Source of the DNA: JAWKHR01 sp041394725
GTDB taxonomy: Bacteria > Acidobacteriota > Vicinamibacteria > Vicinamibacterales > SCN-69-37
Direction: 5' to 3'
Assembly: GCA_041394725.1 (NCBI GenBank)
Contig: JAWKHR010000009.1
Span: forward strand, 97,323-161,322
Length of the DNA: 64,000 nucleotides
Program-made: the position numbers and the translations under genes
Notes under the pieces: generated by a model
Databases searched by the model: none
What the model was told of the DNA's origin: nothing
Seen by the model: the letters and a program-made list of their open reading frames with translations, nothing else
Shown: one piece after another, positions 25,450-32,572 of the stretch
Position numbering within the stretch: the stretch's first letter is position 1
How the letters are laid out: each line of letters begins with the position of its first letter

Positions 25450-26427
25450 ATGAGAGCCAGACTTGCCACGGCCCTGACGGCGGCCGCGCTCTCGGCGGCT
25501 GCACTGGCCGGCCAGACCGCCCGCGCCGGCAACCCCGTGCTGCCAGGCTGGTACGCCGACCCGGAGGCGCACGTCTTCGCGGGCGAGTACTGGATCTATC
25601 CGACCTACTCGGCGCCCTACGGCGAGCAGACGTTCCTCGACGCGTTCTCGTCGCCGGACCTCGTGACGTGGACGAAGCACGAGAAGGTGCTCGACGCGGC
25701 GCGCGTGTCCTGGGCGAACCGCGCGGTGTGGGCGCCGTCGATCGTCGAGAAGGACGGCAGCTACTACCTCTTCTTCGCGGCCAACGACATCCAGAACGAC
25801 GAGCAGCCCGGCGGCCTCGGCATCGCCCGCTCATCCTCGCCGGGCGGTCCGTTCGAGGACTACCTGGGGAAGCCGCTCATCGACAGATTCCACAACGGCG
25901 CGCAGCCGATCGACCCGTTCGTGTTCAAGGATGACGACGGGACGTACTACCTGATCTACGGCGGCTGGCGGCACTGCAACATCGCGAAGTTGAACGCGGA
26001 CTTCACGGGCTTCGTGCCGTTCGACGACGGCACGACGTTCAGGGAGATCACGCCGCGGGGCTACGTCGAGGGGTCGTTCATGTTCCGCAAGGACGGGAAG
26101 TACTACTTCATGTGGTCGGAGGGCGGCTGGACCGGACCGAACTACGCGGTCGCGTACGCCGTCGGCGACTCGCCGCTCGGCCCGTTCGAGCGCGTGGGCC
26201 AGATCCTGAAGCAGGACCCCGCGGTCGCGACCGGCGCCGGGCACCACTCGATCCTCCACGCGCCCGGCTCACCCAACTGGTACATCGTCTACCACCGCCG
26301 CCCGCTCGGCGAGACGGATCGGAACCACCGCGTCGTCTGCATCGACGAGTTGAAGTTCGGCCCGGACGGGTCGATCCTGCCGGTGACGATCACTGTCGAG
26401 GGCGTGGCGCGCGATCCGGTGCGGTGA
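25450..26427 (+). CDS. Secreted glycoside hydrolase family 43 protein
   Basis: 325 residues. Signal peptide (RARLATALTAAALSAAALAG) followed by a five-bladed propeller. The GH43 triad can be placed: Asp in WYADPEAH (base), Asp in IDPFVFKDDDG (pKa modulator) and Glu in YVEGSFMF (acid). FSSPDLVTWTKH and VWAPSIVEKDGSYYLFF are also typical. Likely an arabinofuranosidase or xylosidase acting on plant polysaccharide in the periplasm or outside; linkage specificity is not visible. It starts one base after the nucleotidyltransferase stop, an unusual partner. The 3' end overlaps the convergent DUF6174 gene by 38 bases. Confidence 0.9.
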   Translation: MRARLATALTAAALSAAALAGQTARAGNPVLPGWYADPEAHVFAGEYWIYPTYSAPYGEQTFLDAFSSPDLVTWTKHEKVLDAARVSWANRAVWAPSIVEKDGSYYLFFAANDIQNDEQPGGLGIARSSSPGGPFEDYLGKPLIDRFHNGAQPIDPFVFKDDDGTYYLIYGGWRHCNIAKLNADFTGFVPFDDGTTFREITPRGYVEGSFMFRKDGKYYFMWSEGGWTGPNYAVAYAVGDSPLGPFERVGQILKQDPAVATGAGHHSILHAPGSPNWYIVYHRRPLGETDRNHRVVCIDELKFGPDGSILPVTITVEGVARDPVR

Positions 26428-27514
26428 GGGGCTTGAAGTCGGTGACGGTGAGATCGAGGAAGTCGTCCGTCATGCTCGCGCTGATCTCGGCGGCCACGGA
26501 ACGCGGATAGCCGCGGTCCGCGTCGTATCGCGCGTCAAGCTTCGCGGCCGGCCGCGCGGCCATGCGGCGCAGCTCGGCGAAGATCTTGTCGATCGTGTCG
26601 TACTTCGCGTACGCCCCTCGCTGCACGTCGTCGAGGTCCGTCAGGTAGGTGGCCGTGCCGTCGTGAACGCGGAGGGTCACTGGCGTGTCTGCGACCCGAC
26701 AGAAGCATCGCACCTCCAGCTTGAACTCGTACGCCGCTGGCTTCCGTGCGGCCCAGCGGGCCTCGGCCGCCGCAAGCGCGCGCGCCGGAGTCGAGTCGGC
26801 GACGGGCGCCAGCGCCGGATCCGGGGCCGGCTCCGGCGGCAGCGGGCTGAGCAGGCCGACGGTCTCGCGGCACAGGCGCTCCAGCATGCTCCGGCCGCGG
26901 GCATCGGGCGGCGTCGAGTCGCAGCGCAGGAACCGCAGGATCGGCTCGGAGTCCTTCAGCATCTGGCCGATCTGGGCGCCGGATCCGGGCATGCGCGGCC
27001 CCAGCGACAGGATCTGGTCGACGAACGCGCCCTCGACGAGGAACGGGAACGAGGAATTGAACGGCGCGGACGCGTCCACCTTGTCCACGAGCACGACGTT
27101 CCGGTCGCCCAGGCTGATTTGCACGCCAGCCACCGTAAGCGCCCGGCGGGACAGATCGAACGTGATCTCGAATCGGCGGCCGCCCTGGACGATGACCTGG
27201 CGGTGGTGGCCGGGAGCGTCGTTCCAGCCCTGCACGCTGGACCCGAGGTCACTGGGCTCGAGGAACCAGCCGGGCTTCCCGCGCAGGATGACGAGCGCGC
27301 GCAGCAGCTCCGTGCCGTCGGGGCCGCGCTCGGTGATCCAGCTGGCGAGCGCGACGGGCGAGATCATCCGCACGAACGAGGACATGGGGGCCGGCAGTGG
27401 CGACCCGGCCGGGTCCTGGCGCGCGAAGACGACACGGGCCGGCGCCACGGCGAGCAGGCCTGCCGTCAGGGCCGCGACGAAGACGAGGAGGCGCGGGAGG
27501 GCCGTCCGCCTCAC
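26390..27514 (-). CDS. Secreted protein with C-terminal DUF6174 domain
   Basis: 374 residues from GTG 27514, which overlaps the stop of the gene before it (GTGA). Signal peptide (LLVFVAALTAGLLAVAPARVVFA). The middle part is not recognised; it contains VALASWITERGPDGTELL and FEITFDLSRRALTVAGVQ. The last ~115 residues fit DUF6174: AAEARWAARKPAAYEFKLEV, CFC, VTLRVHDGTATY, YDTIDKIFAELRR and the repeated Asp/aromatic ending. Role unknown; exported. Third gene of an operon with DUF1801 and a small secreted protein. Its 3' end runs 38 bases into the convergent GH43 gene. Confidence 0.75.
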   Translation of the reverse strand: MRRTALPRLLVFVAALTAGLLAVAPARVVFARQDPAGSPLPAPMSSFVRMISPVALASWITERGPDGTELLRALVILRGKPGWFLEPSDLGSSVQGWNDAPGHHRQVIVQGGRRFEITFDLSRRALTVAGVQISLGDRNVVLVDKVDASAPFNSSFPFLVEGAFVDQILSLGPRMPGSGAQIGQMLKDSEPILRFLRCDSTPPDARGRSMLERLCRETVGLLSPLPPEPAPDPALAPVADSTPARALAAAEARWAARKPAAYEFKLEVRCFCRVADTPVTLRVHDGTATYLTDLDDVQRGAYAKYDTIDKIFAELRRMAARPAAKLDARYDADRGYPRSVAAEISASMTDDFLDLTVTDFKPLTAPDRAPRPRQ

Positions 27515-28149
27515 CGGGGCGCCTTCGCGAGCGCGGCCTCGGTCGCCTCGATCATCGCCGCGAACTCCTCGAGCGTCCGGCCGCTGATGCCGAAGCCGAA
27601 GAGCAGCACGCCGGAATTGAGCTCCTGGCCGCCGGCGCTGCTCCGGAAGTAGGTGATGCCCGACGGGTGCCCCGGATGCACCTCGGCGCCGCGGGCCGAC
27701 AGGATCGCCGCGCGAACCTGGGAGAGGCGCGCCTCTTCGATGAAGACCTGGGCCTGCGGCCGCTCGCACAGCACCTGCCACTCGAGGTGCATGAGATCAC
27801 AGCCGCGCCGCTCGCCGTCGCGCCGGAGTTCGATCCGGATGCCACGCATCCTGTCGCGCGGCGTGCCGTCCGACTCGAGCGTCACCGCGCTCACCACGGC
27901 ATACGCGCCCCGGCCGTCGAACAGCCCGATGAGCTTCGACCAGGTGATGCTGACGTCCGGCCGCGCGGCAAACGTCTCGAGCGCGGTTGGTGTCAACGTG
28001 AGCGCCTGCGCGTCCTGCGTGTGTGGGCCGGTCGCGGGGGCGCCTGGATCGGCGGAGATGGCCGACGCCGTTGCCGTCGCCGCCAGCACCGGCAGCGACA
28101 CCACGAGCGCAAGGGCAAGCCTCGCGTGCGACGGGCTCGTCAGGTTCAT
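27511..28149 (-). CDS. Secreted protein of unknown function
   Basis: 212 residues. Signal peptide (HARLALALVVSLPVLAATATASA). The mature part has GVSLxxx-free beta/alpha character with ISARGAEVHPGHPSGITYF and LLFGFGISGRTLEEFAAMIE; two Cys (RGCDLMHLEWQVLC) may pair. No family recognised. ATG 28149 follows GGGAGG. It overlaps the DUF1801 gene (ATGA) and the DUF6174 gene (GTGA), so the three are translationally coupled. Confidence 0.72.
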   Translation of the reverse strand: MNLTSPSHARLALALVVSLPVLAATATASAISADPGAPATGPHTQDAQALTLTPTALETFAARPDVSITWSKLIGLFDGRGAYAVVSAVTLESDGTPRDRMRGIRIELRRDGERRGCDLMHLEWQVLCERPQAQVFIEEARLSQVRAAILSARGAEVHPGHPSGITYFRSSAGGQELNSGVLLFGFGISGRTLEEFAAMIEATEAALAKAPR

Positions 28150-28652
28150 CGGGACCTCCCCGCGGGCGGCGCCTTCCGGCGCGGCCGCTGCTTCGCCGAG
28201 ACCGACCGGATCACGAGCCGCCCGCGATCGCCCGCCGGCGGCATCTTCGTCTTGGCCTGCTTCTCGGCGGCGGCGAGGACGGCCTGCACCTCGGGCCGAT
28301 CCAGCACGTCGGCCGATGGCAGGCGGATGAACCGCGTCTGTCGGCCGTTGCCCTGCAGCACCTGCTTCGGATCCGGCAGCGACGCGCCGCGGATCAGGCA
28401 CAGCCCCACGCCGCTGGCGCCGGCCGCGATCGAGAGCAGCGCGTCCGACGGCCGGGATGTCGGCCCGTAGCCGATCACGAAAAAGTTGTAGTTGTCATAC
28501 ACCAGCTCCCACGCGGTCGGAAACCGGCGTCGCAGCGCACGCCGCACCGCGCGAATGAGCGCCTGGTGCTTCGAATCGAACTTCGCGATGAACGTCCTCA
28601 GCTGACGTTCGGCTTCGGCGACGGCCATCGGCGGCGTCCTCACGCTGGGCAT
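28146..28652 (-). CDS. DUF1801-domain protein
   Basis: 168 residues. The DUF1801 fold is visible: AEAERQLRTFIAKFDSKHQ, RRRFPTAWELVYDNYNFFVIGY, a Gly-rich middle and LPSADVLDRPEVQAVLAAA. The C-terminus is Lys/Arg-rich, possibly nucleic-acid binding. Function of the family is not established. A second, different DUF1801 protein is encoded at 3305. First gene of the three-gene operon. ATG 28652 was chosen because the residues before it look non-coding. Confidence 0.82.
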   Translation of the reverse strand: MPSVRTPPMAVAEAERQLRTFIAKFDSKHQALIRAVRRALRRRFPTAWELVYDNYNFFVIGYGPTSRPSDALLSIAAGASGVGLCLIRGASLPDPKQVLQGNGRQTRFIRLPSADVLDRPEVQAVLAAAEKQAKTKMPPAGDRGRLVIRSVSAKQRPRRKAPPAGRSR

Positions 28653-28744
28653 GCGAAGGCCCGAGCATAGCCGAGTGCCGGACCGGAGCCGCGCCCGGCG
28701 GCGGGAGCCGGGACCCACGGCAGGACACGTGGCATGATGATTTA

Positions 28745-28788
28745 AACATCACTGCATTGACATCAAAGCATCACGATGAGAACATCAC
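28745..28788 (+). promoter_or_regulatory. Iterated operator-like repeats at the vapBC promoter
   Basis: Four near-identical direct repeats: AACATCAC (28745), GACATCAA (28759), AGCATCAC (28767) and AACATCAC (28781). TTGACA (28757-28762) overlaps the second and fits a -35 box. They lie immediately before the vapB ATG at 28793, where RHH antitoxin-toxin complexes usually bind to autorepress. Confidence 0.6.
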
Positions 28789-28792
28789 GAAC

Positions 28793-29041
28793 ATGCGCAC
28801 GACCCTGACGCTGGATGACGACGTCGCGACGCGGCTGGATCGGCTCGTCAGGAAGCGACGCCAGCCGCTGAAGGTCGTGGTGAACGAGGCGCTCCGTGAA
28901 GGGCTCTCGATCCTGGATCGGCCCCCCGCCCGGACGGGCGCGTTCAGGACCGAGGGCTTCGACCTCGGCCCCAGCCTCGTCGGCAGCCTCGACAACGTGG
29001 CCGAGGTGCTCGCGCGCGTCGAGGGCGAAACCCACCGATGA
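28793..29041 (+). CDS. vapB: VapB-type antitoxin
   Basis: 82 residues. The N-terminus RTTLTLDDDVATRLDRLVRKRR is a ribbon-helix-helix DNA-binding segment, followed by VVNEALREGL and a C-terminal tail that would wrap the toxin. The gene overlaps vapC by ATGA. Known for the family: binds and inhibits the cognate PIN ribonuclease and represses its own operon. Repeated CATCAC elements lie in the promoter. The local region is lower in G+C than its surroundings, which hints at acquisition. Confidence 0.88.
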   Translation: MRTTLTLDDDVATRLDRLVRKRRQPLKVVVNEALREGLSILDRPPARTGAFRTEGFDLGPSLVGSLDNVAEVLARVEGETHR

Positions 29042-29478
29042 TCCTGGTCGATGCGAACCTGCTGCTCTATGCGGCCAATCGCGCCGCGCCCGAGCACGAG
29101 CGCGCGCGGGCGTGGCTCGACGACCGGTTGAGCGGAACGCGGCGCGTCGGGTTGCCGTGGCCGTCCCTGCTCGCGTTCGTCAGGCTCGCGAGCAATCCGC
29201 TCGTCGTCCGGCAGCCGGTCCCCGTCGAGACCGCCTGGTCGCAGGCCCGGGCGTGGCTGGGATCGGAAGCCGCCTGGATCCCGCAGGCGACCGAGCGACA
29301 CGGCGACGTCTTCGGCGAGCTGTGCCGGACGGCCGGCATGACGTCGCGACTCGTGCCCGATGCGCACCTTGCCGCCATCGCGATCGAACACGGCCTGGTG
29401 CTCTGTTCATCCGACGGGGACTTCGTCCGCTTCCCGGGACTCCGCTGGGAGAACCCGCTCGCCTCCAGCCGGTCCTAG
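29038..29478 (+). CDS. vapC: VapC-type PIN-domain toxin
   Basis: 146 residues. PIN domain with ILVDANLLLYA (first Asp), the acidic residues in the middle, and VPDAHLAAIAIEHGLVLCSSDGDFVRF (third and fourth acidic positions). Such toxins cleave tRNA or rRNA when freed from VapB. Starts by ATGA overlap with vapB. The length and WENPL ending fit the VapC group common in Acidobacteria and Actinobacteria. Target RNA unknown. Confidence 0.9.
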   Translation: MILVDANLLLYAANRAAPEHERARAWLDDRLSGTRRVGLPWPSLLAFVRLASNPLVVRQPVPVETAWSQARAWLGSEAAWIPQATERHGDVFGELCRTAGMTSRLVPDAHLAAIAIEHGLVLCSSDGDFVRFPGLRWENPLASSRS

Positions 29479-29543
29479 CTCACGACGGCGCGACACGGCG
29501 CACGTTGCCGTGCGCGGGTCCGCGCCGGCCCTCGGCCCCGGGG

Positions 29544-29900
29544 TCAGATCCAGTCCACCTCGCGCGTGCGTGCGCCGCCAGCCGTACCCGTGTTGACCGT
29601 GGACTTCGGCTCGAGCAGCAGCACGTGCACCTCCTCGTCGGCCACGGGACGATGCTCGGTACCGTGCGGCACGATGATGAACTCGCCCGGGCGGACGAGC
29701 GCTTCACGGTCGCGGAACTGCATGCGGAGCGTGCCCTGCAGCACGAGGAACAGCTCGTCCTCCACGTCGTGCGCGTGCCAGACGAACTCGCCTTCGAGTT
29801 TGACCAGCTTGACGTGGAAATCGTTGACCTCTCCGACGGCCTTCGGGCTCCATCGGTCGCTGAAACGCGAGAGTTTCTCGGCCAGGTTGACGGTGTGCAT
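29544..29900 (-). CDS. Single-domain cupin
   Basis: 118 residues. Cupin motif 1 is seen as WHAHDVEDELFLVLQGTLRM (two His and Glu for metal), and motif 2 as PGEFIIVPHGTEHRPVADEE (His). The metal-binding set is complete, so an enzyme or ligand-binding role is possible; substrate unknown. ATG 29900 was preferred over the in-frame GTG 29909. The final codons VDWI-TGA abut GACCCC, which only resembles the hairpin-element end by chance. Confidence 0.85.
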   Translation of the reverse strand: MHTVNLAEKLSRFSDRWSPKAVGEVNDFHVKLVKLEGEFVWHAHDVEDELFLVLQGTLRMQFRDREALVRPGEFIIVPHGTEHRPVADEEVHVLLLEPKSTVNTGTAGGARTREVDWI

Positions 29901-30041
29901 CGCAGCCACCCCCGATTACTCTGCCATACGGCCGTCGATGGCCATCCACGATCGTCGCCCGGTGCTCCTGCGCCCGAAACCCCGGGGACCAGTCCCCGTT
30001 CCGCGGGGCCGAACGCCCGGCACCGGGCGCTCGATTCGGGA

Positions 30042-30047
30042 TATGGT
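30042..30047 (+). promoter_or_regulatory. Putative -10 box before the second PQQ protein
   Basis: TATGGT lies seven bases before ATG 30055 and no ribosome-binding site stands between, so the transcript may be leaderless. An in-frame ATG inside the box (30043) is the alternative start. Confidence 0.4.
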
Positions 30048-30054
30048 TCCGCGC

Positions 30055-31554
30055 ATGCCCCGATCCGCCATCGTCGCGAGTCTTCTGGCCCTGGCTGCGG
30101 CCGCGCTCACCGCGGCGACCCCGCCCGCGGACTTCGCCGCGGCAACCCGGCCCGCGGGTCTCGCCGCCGCGACCCGGGCCGAGGGTCTCACCGCGGCGGC
30201 GGCGCCGGAGAACTGGCCGCGCTTCCGTGGTGCCGGCGCCGACGGTCTGGCCGGCGATGCCGACCTGCCCGTGACGTGGTCGAAGACGGACCACGTCGCC
30301 TGGACCGTGGACGTGCCCGGACGCGGCTGGTCGTCGCCGATCGTCTGGAACGGCCGCGTCTACGTGACGTCAGCCATCAGCGCAAGGCCGTTCAAGCAGC
30401 CGACGCCGGGCCTCTACGGCAACGACTACATCGCGGAGATGCGCGCGCAGGGCCTGTCGAACGACGAGGTGATGCGCCGCATCCGCGCGCGCGACAACGA
30501 GGTCCCCGAGGAGTCGGACGCGATCCGCTACATGGTCTACGCGTTCGACGCCGCCACCGGCGCGCGCGTCTGGGAGCGCGAGGCGCACGCCGGCCTGCCG
30601 TCCGGCGGGCGGCATCGCAAGAACACGTACGCGTCGGAGACGCCGGTGACCGACGGCGAGCGTCTCTACGTGTCGTTCGGCCAGAACATCGGGCTGTTCG
30701 CGTTCACGCTCGACGGCGATCCGGTCTGGTCGAAGACGTGGCCGCCGCAGCCGATCTACCTCGACTTCGGCACCGCGTCGTCGCCGGTCGTGCACGACGG
30801 CCTCGTCATCGTGCTGCAGGACAGCGAGCGCGAGTCGTACCTGACCGCGCTCGACGCCGCCACCGGCCGGGAGCGCTGGCGCGTGGCGCGGCCGCGCGGA
30901 CGCACGTTCCCGCTCCAGTCGTCGTGGTCCACGCCGTTCGTCTGGACCCACGACGGCCGCAGCGAGATCGTCACGACAGGCCACGGGCTCGTTGCGAGCT
31001 ACGGCCTGGACGGGGCCGAGCTGTGGCGCATCCGCGACACGACGATGCCGACGCCGTCGCCGTTCGCGGCGGGCGGCCTGCTCTACGTGGGCACGGGCGC
31101 GCAGGGCGGCGACGCGAGCCGGCCGTTCTTCGCGATCCGGCCGGGCGCCACCGGCGACATCACGCCGGAGGGCGACGCGACGAGCAGTACCCACGTCGCC
31201 TGGATGCAGCCGCGCGCGTCGGGCTACACGCCCTCGGGTCTCGTCTACCAGGGCCGCGCGTATCTCGTCCACGACACCGGCATCATGGGCGTCTACGACG
31301 CGGCGACCGGGCGCGAGCTCTACAAGGCGCGCGTCGGGGGCGTCGGGCACACGTTCTCGGCGTCACCCGTCGCGGCGAGCGGCCGGATCTACTTTCCCGA
31401 CGAGGAAGGCGTGACGGTCGTGGTCGAGGCCGGCGACGCGTATCGCGAGCTGGCGCAGAACGACCTCGGCGAGATGACGCTCGCCTCGCCCGCCGTGACC
31501 GGCGACGCGCTCATCGTGCGCACCGAGACGAAGCTCCATCGGATCCAGCAGTGA
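30055..31554 (+). CDS. Secreted PQQ-type beta-propeller protein (second copy)
   Basis: 499 residues. Signal peptide, then an Ala-rich spacer with a short threefold repeat (FAAATRPAG, LAAATRAEG, LTAAAAPEN). The propeller begins WPRFRGAGADGLAG and has blades such as FDAATGARVWERE, FTLDGDPVWSK, LDAATGRERWRV and YDAATGRELYKARV. It is a paralogue of the protein at 18329, longer by one insertion (about residues 110-160). It may be a quinoprotein enzyme or a binding scaffold; catalytic residues are not assignable by eye. Periplasmic. Convergent with the arginase-family gene. Confidence 0.85.
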   Translation: MPRSAIVASLLALAAAALTAATPPADFAAATRPAGLAAATRAEGLTAAAAPENWPRFRGAGADGLAGDADLPVTWSKTDHVAWTVDVPGRGWSSPIVWNGRVYVTSAISARPFKQPTPGLYGNDYIAEMRAQGLSNDEVMRRIRARDNEVPEESDAIRYMVYAFDAATGARVWEREAHAGLPSGGRHRKNTYASETPVTDGERLYVSFGQNIGLFAFTLDGDPVWSKTWPPQPIYLDFGTASSPVVHDGLVIVLQDSERESYLTALDAATGRERWRVARPRGRTFPLQSSWSTPFVWTHDGRSEIVTTGHGLVASYGLDGAELWRIRDTTMPTPSPFAAGGLLYVGTGAQGGDASRPFFAIRPGATGDITPEGDATSSTHVAWMQPRASGYTPSGLVYQGRAYLVHDTGIMGVYDAATGRELYKARVGGVGHTFSASPVAASGRIYFPDEEGVTVVVEAGDAYRELAQNDLGEMTLASPAVTGDALIVRTETKLHRIQQ

Positions 31555-31626
31555 TTCGCGCGCGCGATGCGCGCATGCGACCCGCGCGCGGCGAGCGCGA
31601 GCGCGCCCGGACGCCGCCCCGCGGCC

Positions 31627-32466
31627 CTACGCGCCGGCCAGCGCGCCGATGGTGACGCCGCACCGTTCGAGCAGCCGGGCGACCCGCGTCACCGCGTCGG
31701 CCGATCGCGGCCGGAACTCGACCACGCTGAAGCCGACCACGTCGAGCGCCGCGTCGAGCGCGGCCACCGTTTCGACGACCTGATCGATCGACGCGCCGCC
31801 CGCGGCCGGGACCAGCGTGTCCGGAAACGCGGCCGGGTCCAGGACGTCCAGGTCGAGGTGCACGTAGACGCGGGTGAACCCCGCCGCGCGGATGCGGCCC
31901 GTGACGCGGTCGGGCACGAGCAGATCGGCCGGCGGCAGGAGCGACACCGCGGAATCGCTGACGAACGCCGCCTCGTCGCGGTCCAGGTCGCGCGCGCCGG
32001 CCAGCACGACCTGCCCGGGCGACAGCCGCCGCGGCAGGGCGTCGACGAGCACGGCGGGCCCGGCGCCGAGCAGCGTGCGCAGGACCATGCCGTGGAACCG
32101 GCCGCTCGGCGACGTCTCCGGGGTGTTCAGGTCGGCGTGGGCGTCGAGCCAGACGACGGCGAGGTCGCCGCGGTACCGGTCGTTCAGGTACGACACGGGC
32201 GCGAGCTCGACGCCGCAGGTGCCGCCGACGGTGAAGATCCGCGCTGGCTGGCGCTCGCGGATCGCCTCGAGCGCGCGCGCGAACCGCGGCGCGATCGACC
32301 CGAGGCCGATCACGCCGTGCCGGACCTCGAGCGTCTCGTCGTCGGGCGCGTCGATCTCGACGAAGCGATCGACGCCGAGATGCGCCGCCAGCGCGCGCGC
32401 GCCCTGCGCGACCGCCGCGTCGGTCGCCGAACCCTGCCATTCGGGGAGAAGGAGCGAAAGGTCCAT
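31627..32466 (-). CDS. Arginase/agmatinase-family ureohydrolase
   Basis: 279 residues. Three signature regions bind the two Mn ions: GGTCGVE (Cys where the family usually has His), WLDAHADLNTPETSPSGRFHG and YVHLDLDVLDP. The substrate could be arginine, agmatine or a formimidoyl/guanidino compound; the His-to-Cys change in motif I is atypical and could alter activity. ATG 32466 lies directly against the hairpin element, leaving GACCTGACCCC as the only upstream sequence and no ribosome-binding site. The frame stays open into the element, so an upstream start is possible. Confidence 0.85.
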   Translation of the reverse strand: MDLSLLLPEWQGSATDAAVAQGARALAAHLGVDRFVEIDAPDDETLEVRHGVIGLGSIAPRFARALEAIRERQPARIFTVGGTCGVELAPVSYLNDRYRGDLAVVWLDAHADLNTPETSPSGRFHGMVLRTLLGAGPAVLVDALPRRLSPGQVVLAGARDLDRDEAAFVSDSAVSLLPPADLLVPDRVTGRIRAAGFTRVYVHLDLDVLDPAAFPDTLVPAAGGASIDQVVETVAALDAALDVVGFSVVEFRPRSADAVTRVARLLERCGVTIGALAGA

Positions 32467-32572
32467 GGGGTCAGGTCTTGGATCGCAGCCTGGGCGGCTG
32501 GACGATGACGATCCTGTGATCACCATTCTGTCATCGTCCAGCCGCCCAGGCTGCGATCCAAGACCTGACCCC
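32467..32572. repeat. Long hairpin element A (inverted repeat)
   Basis: Two perfect 43-base arms (32467-32509 and 32530-32572) begin GGGGTCAGGTCTTGG and enclose 20 bases centred on GTGATCAC. The outer 25 bases match those of element B at 54133-54283. No coding capacity and no transposase nearby. The sequence GGGGTCAGGTCTTG is reminiscent of IS200-like/REP-associated palindromes, but that link is from memory and not tested. It fills the whole gap between the arginase-family start and the ADOP-5 stop. Confidence 0.93.

Noticed and set aside
29530..29548. GGGGTCAGATCC near the cupin stop as a relic of the long-hairpin element
   Set aside because: Only GGGGTCAG is shared, there is no opposite arm, and the bases also encode the end of the cupin.
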